Shown: positions 1-5,822 of the stretch, piece by piece
Position numbering within the stretch: the first letter of the stretch is position 1
Layout: every line of letters begins with the position of its first letter
Source of the DNA: Parafilimonas sp.
GTDB taxonomy: Bacteria; Bacteroidota; Bacteroidia; Chitinophagales; Chitinophagaceae
Assembly (NCBI GenBank): GCA_025927795.1
Contig: JAICKT010000289.1
Location: 1-5,837, forward strand
Reading direction: 5' to 3'
DNA: 5,837 nt
The notes under the pieces: model-generated
Told to the model about the DNA's origin: nothing
Database searches by the model: none
What the model saw: only the letters and a program-made list of their open reading frames with translations
Position numbers and translations under genes: made by a program

Positions 1-172
1 AACCTTCTCTCGTTGTTGCTTTTAAAAAACGTGCAGGAATTATCTGGTCGGTATCAATATTTTCAAGGTCAATAGGCACAGCGGCAGACTGAATTACTTT
101 TCTTTCACTCTGAAATTTTGCTGTGCTTAATTGCTTCTTTTTTTCTTCTTCTATTGTTGTAATAATTCCCAT
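1..172 (-). CDS. leuD: 3-isopropylmalate dehydratase small subunit (LeuD), N-terminal part, cut by window edge
   Basis: Only the first 57 codons are present; the gene runs off the left edge. I translated it from the ATG at 172. The family signature IDTDQIIPARFLKATTREG is at residues 39-57, which is the LeuD swivel-domain N-terminus. LeuD pairs with LeuC as the cytosolic isopropylmalate isomerase, converting 2-isopropylmalate to 3-isopropylmalate in leucine synthesis. It starts 24 bp after the methyltransferase stop on the same strand, so it is probably cotranscribed. About 25 residues rich in Glu, Lys and Gln (MGIITTIEEEKKKQLSTAKF and a few more) precede the conserved part. From memory that is longer than usual for the family, and there is no internal Met that would give a shorter start. 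No repeat copy lies at this junction. The catalytic partner regions are outside the window. Confidence 0.9.
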   Translation of the reverse strand, partial: MGIITTIEEEKKKQLSTAKFQSERKVIQSAAVPIDLENIDTDQIIPARFLKATTREG

Positions 173-196
173 ATCTTTTATTTTATCCTGGAAAAA

Positions 197-1006
197 TTAT
201 TTCTTAATTGCCTTTACTCTTAGCCTGATATAATCCGCATACCATTTTCCATTTTCATAATTTGTTTCTTTTAAAATGGCGACTGCTTTATCAATAATTG
301 CATTTGCTTTTTCTGTTGGAATATTTTTAAAGAATGATTGGCAGAACTGAGCAATCCAATTCTTCATTCCATCTTCACCAACCAATTCAGTTGGTCTTTC
401 AAATTGAATAATATTTGAAACAGTAAAACCTATTTTTTCCAACATCATTGCATGTTCACCGGCAGAAGAAAAATAATTCACTTCGATTTTTGTATTTGCT
501 TCAAAGCCTTGTTCAATCAATACTTGTTTTACTGCTTTGTGAATGCTTTCAATATTATGTTTCGCACCCATTTCATATATCAATCTTCCGTTTGATTTCA
601 ATACATCATAAATACATTGCAGCAAACCTTGTTGCTCTTTTATCCAGTGAAACGTTGCATTTGAAAACACAGCATCAAACTTTTTATCGAAAGAAAAATT
701 AGTTGCATCTTTTACAAAAAACTCAATATTGTTATAAGCCTGTTTTGCTTTTGCAATCATTTCCGGCGATGCATCAATACCAGTAACAACAGCGCCACTT
801 TCTGCAATTTTTTCTGTGAGTGTTCCAGTACCGCAGCCAACATCTAAAATGTGTTCATCTTTTTGCGGTGCTAACCAACCCAAAACATCCTCGCCGTATT
901 TTGCTACGAAGCTGTGTTTGTTATCATATAAATCTGCATCCCAAACCCCCACACCCCCTAAAGGGGAGTTTTGTAACAGCGATTTATTTTTTATATCGGT
1001 ATTCAT
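197..1006 (-). CDS. Class I SAM-dependent methyltransferase, trans-aconitate methyltransferase-like, inside the leu operon
   Basis: The protein has 269 residues from the ATG at 1006. The frame stays open back to a TTG at 1042 (281 residues), but the ATG is preferred and sits behind an AT-rich stretch typical of Bacteroidota starts. Counting from 1006, motif I ILDVGCGTG is at 53-61, the acidic ribose-binding region GIDASPEMI at 76-84, FDAVFSNATFHWI at 110-122 and LKSNGRLIYEM at 136-146. The pattern (W near the fold start, GID-SP-MIA, F-NA-hW, terminal RL-V-A) resembles E. coli Tam, trans-aconitate 2-methyltransferase, and the protein is probably soluble. It lies 75 bp after leuC and 24 bp before leuD, within the operon. 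Residues 13-21 (NSPLGGVGV) are encoded by a repeat copy directly before Trp22, where homologues normally begin. The methyltransferase fold is certain; the substrate is not. It could instead be a generic Methyltransf_11/25 enzyme. Confidence 0.85.
   Translation of the reverse strand: MNTDIKNKSLLQNSPLGGVGVWDADLYDNKHSFVAKYGEDVLGWLAPQKDEHILDVGCGTGTLTEKIAESGAVVTGIDASPEMIAKAKQAYNNIEFFVKDATNFSFDKKFDAVFSNATFHWIKEQQGLLQCIYDVLKSNGRLIYEMGAKHNIESIHKAVKQVLIEQGFEANTKIEVNYFSSAGEHAMMLEKIGFTVSNIIQFERPTELVGEDGMKNWIAQFCQSFFKNIPTEKANAIIDKAVAILKETNYENGKWYADYIRLRVKAIKK
946..971 (-). repeat. GC-rich repeat copy 1, in frame in the methyltransferase N-terminus
   Basis: On the minus strand this reads CTCCCCTTTAGGGGGT followed by GTGGGGGTT, a variant of the shared unit CCCCTTTAGGGGTTAGGGG. 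The core at 955-966 is self-complementary (CCCC, a TAAA centre, GGGG on the plus strand). It is translated as NSPLGGVGV (residues 13-21 from the ATG at 1006). Its G and C runs stand out sharply from the AT-rich surroundings. It is oriented opposite to copy 2, which lies about 100 bp away across the start codon. Confidence 0.8.
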
Positions 1007-1021
1007 TTTTAAAAATTCATT

Positions 1022-1047
1022 CAACCACTTTAAGAAATACAACCACT
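1022..1047 (+). repeat. 8-bp direct repeat CAACCACT, 18-bp period, in the leuC-methyltransferase spacer
   Basis: CAACCACT occurs at 1022-1029 and 1040-1047 (AGTGGTTG twice on the transcribed sense). It lies just upstream of the chosen methyltransferase ATG at 1006 and inside the segment bracketed by repeat copies 1 and 2. It may be a tandem-slippage trace or chance; no function is claimed. Confidence 0.4.
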
Positions 1048-1068
1048 ATCAACTGCAAGAACTTAAAG

Positions 1069-1088
1069 TCCCTTTAGGGATTTAGGGT
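1069..1088 (+). repeat. GC-rich repeat copy 2, supplying the leuC stop codon
   Basis: The plus strand reads TCCCTTTAGGGATTTAGGGT. The inner 12 bp (1069-1080) is self-complementary with a short AT centre. On the leuC strand it supplies the last sense codon CCC (Pro482) and the TAA stop at 1084-1082, and continues past the stop. It is a diverged copy (CCC/GGG instead of CCCC/GGGG) in the orientation opposite to copy 1. The two copies share the inverted 10-bp core CCCTTTAGGG (1070-1079 against 956-965). Confidence 0.75.
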
Positions 1089-2530
1089 ATCAATTCTCTT
1101 ACATCACAAACCTCACCTGTAATTGCAGCAGCCGCTGCAGTTAACGGACTTGCTAAAAACGTTCTTGCATTTGGTCCTTGTCTTCCTTCAAAATTTCTGT
1201 TGCTTGTAGAGATGCAATATTTGCCTGCAGGAATTTTATCTTCATTCATTCCTAAACATGCAGAGCACCCGGGTTGCCTTAAAAGAAATCCTGCCTCTTC
1301 AAAAATTTTATTAATGCCTTCTTCCAATGCTTGTTTCTCTACTTGTTTGCTACCTGGCACAACCCACACTTCAACATCTTTTGCTTTTTGTTTTCCTTTT
1401 ACAAAACTTGCTACCATTCTTAAATCTTCAATACGTGCATTGGTGCAACTACCAATAAAAACATAATCTACTTTTTTGCCTTTCATTTTTGCACCGGGTT
1501 CAATGCCCATGTAGTGCAAAGATTTTTCGTATGATGGTTTGTCTTTTATATCAACCTCATTTAAAGATGGTACATGCCCACTAATACCAATACCCATGCC
1601 CGGATTGGTGCCATATGTAATCATCGGTTCTATATCTTCTGCTTTAATGTTGAGCTCTGTATCAAACTTTGCATCAGCATCACTATATAAAGTCTTCCAA
1701 TATTCCAAAGCTTTATTCCAATCATCACCTTGTGGTGCAAACTTTCTTCCTTTTATATAATTGAAAGTAGTTTCATCAGGTGCAATCATACCACAACGTG
1801 CACCCATTTCAATGCTCATGTTGCAGATAGTCATACGGGCTTCCATGCTTAAATTTCTGATGGCAGAACCCGCATATTCTACCGCATAGCCTGTAGCACC
1901 GCTGGCAGAAATCTTTGAAATGATGTGCAGAATAATATCTTTTGAAACAACACCTTTATTTAATTCGCCATCAACATTAATGCGCATGAGTTTTGGTTTG
2001 CTTTGCATTAAACATTGCGTTGCCAAAACCATTTCCACTTCGCTTGTACCAATGCCAAATGCGATGGTGCCAAATGCGCCGTGTGTTGATGTATGACTAT
2101 CGCCGCAAACGATTGTCATGCCGGGTTGTGTAACCCCTAATTCAGGACCGATAATATGAACTATGCCTTGATAAGGATGACCTAACCCATATAATTCAAT
2201 TCCAAATTTTTCGCAGTTCTCTGTTAGTGTGCGAACCTGTATTCGGGACAGTTCTTCAGTGATTGGTAAGTGTTGATTTAAGGTTGGTACGTTATGATCT
2301 GCTGTTGCAACAACCTGTTGCGGACGAAAAACTTTTAAGCCTCTTTTTTCCAAACCCTTAAAAGCTTGCGGACTTGTTACTTCATGAATAAAATGTTTAT
2401 CAATATATAAAACAGAAGGACCGCCTTCAATTGTTTTAACAACATGCTTATTCCAGATTTTTTCGAAAAGTGTGCCCCTAACCCCTGAAGGGGAATTATT
2501 AAAATCGTTATTAAGTTTCTGCTCGTTCAT
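1082..2530 (-). CDS. leuC: 3-isopropylmalate dehydratase large subunit (LeuC)
   Basis: This is the large, iron-sulfur subunit of isopropylmalate isomerase, which acts with LeuD in the second step of leucine biosynthesis. The protein has 482 residues and is aconitase-like from TLFEKIW (residues 20-26) to the end. The 4Fe-4S ligands are visible as Cys362 in GSCTNARIEDLR and Cys422 and Cys425 in PGCSACLGMN. Other conserved blocks are TADHN (76-80), GDSHTSTHGAFG (143-154), APDETTFNY (250-258) and STSNRNFEGRQG (441-452). E. coli LeuC starts MAKTLYEK, so this protein carries about 16 extra N-terminal residues. Residues 12-19 (NSPSGVRG) of that extension come from a GC-rich repeat. Only one start, the ATG at 2530, fits. 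It lies 21 bp after the leuA stop with no Shine-Dalgarno sequence. The C-terminal Pro and stop come from another repeat copy. The active-site blocks look intact. Confidence 0.97.
   Translation of the reverse strand: MNEQKLNNDFNNSPSGVRGTLFEKIWNKHVVKTIEGGPSVLYIDKHFIHEVTSPQAFKGLEKRGLKVFRPQQVVATADHNVPTLNQHLPITEELSRIQVRTLTENCEKFGIELYGLGHPYQGIVHIIGPELGVTQPGMTIVCGDSHTSTHGAFGTIAFGIGTSEVEMVLATQCLMQSKPKLMRINVDGELNKGVVSKDIILHIISKISASGATGYAVEYAGSAIRNLSMEARMTICNMSIEMGARCGMIAPDETTFNYIKGRKFAPQGDDWNKALEYWKTLYSDADAKFDTELNIKAEDIEPMITYGTNPGMGIGISGHVPSLNEVDIKDKPSYEKSLHYMGIEPGAKMKGKKVDYVFIGSCTNARIEDLRMVASFVKGKQKAKDVEVWVVPGSKQVEKQALEEGINKIFEEAGFLLRQPGCSACLGMNEDKIPAGKYCISTSNRNFEGRQGPNARTFLASPLTAAAAAITGEVCDVRELIP
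2474..2497 (-). repeat. GC-rich repeat copy 3, in frame in the LeuC N-terminus
   Basis: On the minus strand this is AATT followed by CCCCTTCAGGGGTTAGGGGC, the copy closest to the shared unit. It encodes exactly residues 12-19 of LeuC (NSPSGVRG), immediately before the first family-conserved residue Thr20. CCCCTTCAGGGG is nearly self-complementary. It is read in the same frame as copy 1 in the methyltransferase, giving the same N-S-P-(S/L)-G peptide. Confidence 0.85.
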
Positions 2531-2551
2531 TAAATAAAATCTAAAAGTTTT

Positions 2552-3754
2552 TTATGAATGTGATATTTCAATTTCTTTTTCTCCCTTTAGGGTTGGGGCT
2601 TGATATTGCTTTGCCAACTCATGCAAATCTTCATCCTTTACTTCTTTCTTTTTGTCGGCGACGACTAAAAATTCTTTATATAAAATATCAACATCGTTGC
2701 GTGTAAAGTTGTAACCGATTTTTTGAAAGCGATGTGCTAAAGCACTTCTGCCACTGCGCGCAGTTAAAACAATTTTGCTCCCATCTGCACCAACATCTTC
2801 AGGTTTTATGATTTCATAAGTAGAATTATCTTTTAAGAAACCATCCTGGTGAATACCACTTGAATGTGCAAATGCATTGCTGCCAACAATGGCTTTGTTT
2901 GGTTGAACAGGCATGCGCATCGTATCGCTTACCAAACGACTTATTGGATTGAGTTGTTCTGTTTTAATATTTGTATAAAAACCAAGATATGCATGTTGCT
3001 TCATTACCATTACAACTTCTTCTAATGAAGTGTTACCTGCACGTTCACCGAGACCATTTATGGTGCATTCAATTTGACCGGCACCTGCAATAACACCTGC
3101 AATTGAATTAGCTGTTGCCAAACCTAAATCGTTGTGGCAATGGCAAGAGATTGTTGCTTTATCAATATTGGGAACATTATTAATTAAGTAAGCAATTTTT
3201 TCACCGTACTGATGCGGCAAACAATAACCTGTTGTATCAGGAATATTAACAACAGTTGCACCGGCCTTAATAACGGCTTCAATAACTTTTGCGAGATAGT
3301 CATTGTCTGTTCTTCCTGCATCCTCCGCATAAAACTCAATATCATCAACCCAATTCTTTGCCCATTTTACACATTGAATTGCACGTTGTAAAATTTCTTC
3401 GCGCGTAGCTTTAAATTTTGCTTTGATATGCGAATCTGATGTGCCAATGCCAGTATGTATGCGCGGATGTTTTGCATACTTTAAAGCTTCGCCTGCAGCT
3501 TGTATATCTTTTTCAACTGCACGGCTTAACCCGCATACAGTTGCATTTTTAATTACTTTAGAAATTTCCTGAACAGAAGAAAAATCGCCGGGACTTGAAA
3601 TAGGGAAACCGGCTTCTATTATATCAACACCTAAATTTTCAAGCGCAAGAGCAAGTTCAATTTTTTCGCTGGCGTTGAGTTTACAACCCGGTACCTGCTC
3701 ACCATCTCTTAAAGTGGTGTCGAAAATGTTAATTTTTTTTGTTTGCGTAGGCAT
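2552..3754 (-). CDS. leuA: 2-isopropylmalate synthase (LeuA), short form without regulatory domain
   Basis: This enzyme condenses acetyl-CoA with 2-oxoisovalerate, the committed step of leucine biosynthesis, in the cytosol. The protein has 400 residues from the ATG at 3754. The HMGL-like TIM-barrel signature FDTTLRDGEQVPGC is at 11-24, with metal ligand Asp12 and catalytic Arg16. HCHND (205-209) supplies the metal-binding His205 and His207, and ERAGNTSLEE (237-246) contains Asn241. HSSGIHQDG is at 297-305, in the linker region. Long LeuA proteins (about 500 residues or more) carry a C-terminal leucine-binding domain. Here the sequence ends right after the DEDLHELAKQY segment, so classical leucine feedback inhibition is probably missing. 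Short forms of about 390 residues are normal in Flavobacteriia. The related enzymes homocitrate synthase and citramalate synthase are less likely given the leuC/leuD neighbours. It is the first gene of the operon. Confidence 0.96.
   Translation of the reverse strand: MPTQTKKINIFDTTLRDGEQVPGCKLNASEKIELALALENLGVDIIEAGFPISSPGDFSSVQEISKVIKNATVCGLSRAVEKDIQAAGEALKYAKHPRIHTGIGTSDSHIKAKFKATREEILQRAIQCVKWAKNWVDDIEFYAEDAGRTDNDYLAKVIEAVIKAGATVVNIPDTTGYCLPHQYGEKIAYLINNVPNIDKATISCHCHNDLGLATANSIAGVIAGAGQIECTINGLGERAGNTSLEEVVMVMKQHAYLGFYTNIKTEQLNPISRLVSDTMRMPVQPNKAIVGSNAFAHSSGIHQDGFLKDNSTYEIIKPEDVGADGSKIVLTARSGRSALAHRFQKIGYNFTRNDVDILYKEFLVVADKKKEVKDEDLHELAKQYQAPTLKGEKEIEISHS
2581..2599 (+). repeat. GC-rich repeat copy 4, in frame in the LeuA C-terminus
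   Basis: The plus strand reads CTCCCTTTAGGGTTGGGGC. On the leuA strand it encodes APTLKGE (residues 386-392), close to the C-terminus and after the last conserved LeuA segment. It is oriented opposite to copy 3, 83 bp away. Allowing two single-base bulges, GCCCC, AACCC and AAGGG of this copy are complementary to copy 3. Confidence 0.8.
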
Positions 3755-3782
3755 GTTGTTAGATGCTTAATAGTTTTTTAAA

Positions 3783-3801
3783 TTTGAACGATATGTTCGA
3801 A
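3783..3801. promoter_or_regulatory. Operator-like imperfect palindrome in the leuA leader
   Basis: TTTGAACGATATGTTCGAA contains GAAC and GTTC arms around a 5-bp centre, with TT/AA pairs continuing outside one mismatch. It lies between the predicted leuA -7 element and the leuA start, where a repressor site could act. It could equally be chance in AT-rich DNA. Confidence 0.25.
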
Positions 3802-3823
3802 AAAGTACGGCTTACAGAGTTTA

Positions 3824-3854
3824 TAAAATTACAACATCATAAATGAGAATTAAA
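3824..3854 (-). promoter_or_regulatory. leuA: Candidate Bacteroidota-type promoter of the leu operon
   Basis: On the minus strand, TTTA (3854-3851) is followed after 19 bp by TAATTTTA (3831-3824). This matches the Bacteroidota consensus TTTG-N19-TANNTTTG except for the final G of each element. Transcription would begin near 3818, giving a leader of about 65 nt. No leader peptide or riboswitch-like structure is evident in that leader. Confidence 0.4.
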
Positions 3855-3869
3855 ATCAATTTATATCAT

Positions 3870-3900
3870 TTTTTACGGTTGAAAGATTCACTTAATTTTG
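3870..3900 (+). promoter_or_regulatory. Candidate Bacteroidota-type promoter of the 522-residue gene
   Basis: TAATTTTG at 3893-3900 fits the TANNTTTG -7 consensus perfectly. The -33 position holds only a T-run (3870-3873, TTTT instead of TTTG) at the expected 19-bp spacing. The predicted start is near 3906, about 40 nt before the ATG at 3945. It is separated from the leuA promoter by about 15 bp, so the two divergent promoters may share regulation. Confidence 0.45.
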
Positions 3901-3944
3901 TTAAAAGCCTTTATTTATAAGCATTTCAGCTAATTTTAATTACG

Positions 3945-5513
3945 ATGCCTAACCGCACTTCAGACGAATTATTTCAGTTAATACATTCATTAAATAAAAC
4001 AGAAAAACGTTTATTCAAGTTATATGTAAAACGTATTTCCGGAAATGACGATTTAAAAATTGTTGCCTTATTTGATGCCCTTGATTCAATGCAGGAATAC
4101 GATGAAGAAAAATTGTTAAAGAAAAACCGTTCTATACAAAAACAACAGCTTTCTAATATGAAAGCACATTTGTATAAACAAATCTTAAACAGTATTTCAC
4201 ATGGTTCTGATGATATTGAAATACAGTTAAGTGAGCAATTAATTTTTGCACGCACACTTTACAATAAAGGTTTGTATATGCAGGCATTAAAAATTCTGGA
4301 TAAAGTAAAATCATCAGCAAAAAATAATAACCAAAACACTTACCGTTTGCAGGCTTTAATATTTGAAAAGAAGATTGAAGCTATGCATATTACGAGAAGT
4401 ATCGAAGGGCGCTCAGGCAATCTTTCCAATGAATCCAGTGAAGTAAACAAACACTTGTTTTTATTAAGTAACCTTTCTGGTTTTGCATTACAATTATATA
4501 GCTGGTATGTGCAAAACGGGCATGCGAGAGATGAAAAAGATGAAAAAGCAATAAAGGATTTTTTTTATCATAATCTGCCTGTGTGTGATGAAAATAAAAT
4601 GGATTTTTATGAACGCCTTTATTATTACCAGGCATATTGCTGGTACACTTTTATTCTGCAGGATTTATTAGGTTATTATCGCTACTCGCAAAAATGGGTT
4701 GATTTATTTGAAGAGAATCCTGCAATGAAAAGCTTTGAATCTATTCAATATGTAAAAGGCTTGCATAACCTGCTTTCTGCGCATTTTGTTTTATTAAACT
4801 ACAGAGGTTTTGAAGACTCGCTAAAACTGTTTGAAAACTTTGCTGCTTCCAAAGAAGGACATAAAGATGTAAACACGGAAATTCAAACATTTATATACCT
4901 GCAACTTGCAAAACTGAACGAGCATTTTATGCACGGAACATTTACACAAGGTTTATCAATGGTAAAGCCCATTAAAGAAAAGCTGAATGAATATAAGTTG
5001 CATATTGATATGCATCGCATTCTTATATTTTATTATAAAATTGCCTGTTTATATTTTGGAAGCGGAAATAACGAGAAAGCTATTGAACATCTTAATATAA
5101 TTATAAATCGCAAACCCGATTTGAGAACAGACATTCATTGCTATTCAAGACTGCTGCATCTTATCGCACATTTTGAAATGGGGAATTATAATCTTGTTGA
5201 ATATTTAATAAAATCTGTTTACAGGTTTATGGCAAAAATGAATAGTTTAAACATTGTTGAAGAAGAAATCTTTTCATTTTTAAAGAAATCCTTTTCATTA
5301 TCGCAAAACGAAATTATTCCCGCATTTAAATCACTAAAGAATAAACTGGAAGCTTTAAAGGGAAACCCGTTAGCCACACGTTCCTTTATGTACCTTGATA
5401 TAATCGGCTGGCTCGAAAGTAAAATTGAAAATGTACCAGTTCAACAAATCATCCGCAGCAAATATTTAATTTCAAAAAAGAACAGGATGCCTTTGCAGCA
5501 GCATTTAATTTAA
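3945..5513 (+). CDS. Hypothetical TPR-like helical-repeat protein, 522 residues
   Basis: I do not recognise a named family, though the N-terminus (SDELFQLIHSLNKTEKRLFK, residues 6-25) is of a kind I associate with conserved hypothetical proteins of Bacteroidota. There is no signal peptide or membrane segment, so it is probably cytoplasmic. The protein appears almost entirely helical. TPR-like helical pairs are suggested at 101-127 (FARTLYNKGLYMQALKILDK onwards) and most clearly at 365-390 (KIACLYFGSGNNEKAIEHLN onwards). The N-terminal 80 residues are charged and could be a separate small helical domain. The C-terminus is basic (RSKYLISKKNR, 504-514). No catalytic motif is visible. It is divergent from leuA, and its 3' end overlaps the next gene's end by 9 bp. 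The role is unknown; a protein-interaction scaffold is the usual inference for such repeats. Codon use matches the neighbours, and long-frame integrity supports a real gene. Confidence 0.85.
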   Translation: MPNRTSDELFQLIHSLNKTEKRLFKLYVKRISGNDDLKIVALFDALDSMQEYDEEKLLKKNRSIQKQQLSNMKAHLYKQILNSISHGSDDIEIQLSEQLIFARTLYNKGLYMQALKILDKVKSSAKNNNQNTYRLQALIFEKKIEAMHITRSIEGRSGNLSNESSEVNKHLFLLSNLSGFALQLYSWYVQNGHARDEKDEKAIKDFFYHNLPVCDENKMDFYERLYYYQAYCWYTFILQDLLGYYRYSQKWVDLFEENPAMKSFESIQYVKGLHNLLSAHFVLLNYRGFEDSLKLFENFAASKEGHKDVNTEIQTFIYLQLAKLNEHFMHGTFTQGLSMVKPIKEKLNEYKLHIDMHRILIFYYKIACLYFGSGNNEKAIEHLNIIINRKPDLRTDIHCYSRLLHLIAHFEMGNYNLVEYLIKSVYRFMAKMNSLNIVEEEIFSFLKKSFSLSQNEIIPAFKSLKNKLEALKGNPLATRSFMYLDIIGWLESKIENVPVQQIIRSKYLISKKNRMPLQQHLI

Positions 5514-5744
5514 GCTTACAATAAAACTATTGTTCTTTTGCGCACCTTCATTAAAAATATGTCTGAGTCTTGTGCCTGCAATAACTATTCTGTGTTTTTC
5601 CAAATCAAAAACCTGGTTGCAACTCATAAAAGTTTCAAATGATTCGAGATACGGAAACATGCCTTTTAAACATTCTATTTCGCGGTTTATTTTACTATCG
5701 TCGTAACTGCTTTTCTTAACTGTTATTATTAATTCTCTTTCCAT
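5505..5744 (-). CDS. Small hypothetical protein, 79 residues
   Basis: The protein is not recognised. The ATG at 5744 is the first usable start, because an in-frame TAA lies 12 codon-bases upstream. The product is soluble-looking, with a strand-like start (ELIITVKK, 4-11), a middle section EIECLKGMFPYLESFETF (22-39) and a second strand-like stretch HRIVIAG (51-57). There is no signal peptide and no cysteine pair (Cys25 and Cys42 only). Codon choice is similar to the neighbouring genes. It ends tail to tail with the 522-residue gene, overlapping by 9 bp. The 93 bp upstream contains a 10-bp direct repeat and no clear consensus promoter. It may be a real small gene or a chance open frame; there is no other long frame over this stretch. 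Confidence 0.45.
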   Translation of the reverse strand: MERELIITVKKSSYDDSKINREIECLKGMFPYLESFETFMSCNQVFDLEKHRIVIAGTRLRHIFNEGAQKNNSFIVSLN

Positions 5745-5771
5745 AATAATTGTCTTTTAAATTTTTCATAG

Positions 5772-5822
5772 ATCTGTTTAATTATATGGCAAGAATAATT
5801 CCGATTTAAATTATCTGTTTAA
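5772..5822 (-). repeat. 10-bp direct repeat upstream of the 79-residue gene
   Basis: ATCTGTTTAA occurs on the plus strand at 5772-5781 and 5813-5822, 41 bp apart start to start, close to four helical turns. It sits 28 to 78 bp upstream of the ATG at 5744. That would suit a pair of regulator sites, but chance in AT-rich DNA is possible. Confidence 0.4.

Larger units (their letters stand above)
946..1088. other. Inverted repeat pair bracketing the leuC/methyltransferase junction
   Basis: Copies 1 and 2 face each other across 97 bp that hold the leuC trailer, the spacer and the methyltransferase start. In the transcript the 10-nt cores can pair exactly, with partial extension on both sides, placing the start codon at 1006 in the loop. 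The layout, short terminal inverted repeats around about 100 bp, is MITE-like. I see no target-site duplication and no transposase. Confidence 0.5.
2474..2599. other. Inverted repeat pair bracketing the leuA/leuC junction
   Basis: Copies 3 and 4 enclose 83 bp containing the LeuA tail, the leuA stop (2554-2552), the 21-bp spacer and the leuC ATG (2530). In the mRNA the copies could form a stem of about 20 bp with small bulges, putting stop and start in the loop. Alternatively, each copy can fold on itself as a short CCCC/GGGG hairpin. The interior is not recognisably similar to that of the leuC/methyltransferase pair. Confidence 0.5.

Noticed and set aside
941..971. G-quadruplex in the sense strand of repeat copy 1
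   Set aside because: Only three consecutive G-runs are present (G5, G5, G3), so a standard intramolecular quadruplex lacks its fourth run.
1007..1042. Longer methyltransferase start at a TTG codon at 1042
   Set aside because: It needs a non-ATG start, adds 12 residues with no homology and lies in the repeat-bracketed spacer. The ATG at 1006 is simpler.
1069..1080. Rho-independent terminator at the leuC end
   Set aside because: The short CCC/GGG hairpin has no following U-tract on the minus strand, and the next operon gene follows closely.
448..1085. Plus-strand open frames antisense to the methyltransferase
   Set aside because: They mirror a well-supported minus-strand gene and give low-complexity, unrecognisable proteins. 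One also reads through the GC-rich repeats.
1200..1760. Plus-strand open frames antisense to leuC
   Set aside because: leuC is unmistakable on the other strand, and these frames have no family features.
3755..3818. Leucine attenuator leader peptide before leuA
   Set aside because: No small frame with Leu codons and no terminator-like hairpin with a U-tract is visible in the leader.
3974..4635. Minus-strand open frames inside the 522-residue gene
   Set aside because: They are short, Cys- and Phe-rich products typical of the antisense of AT-rich coding DNA.
5718..5770. 17-codon open frame starting ATGAAAAATTTAAAAGAC, overlapping the 79-residue gene start out of frame
   Set aside because: It is very short, low-complexity and Asn/Lys-rich, with no supporting signal; it is likely chance.
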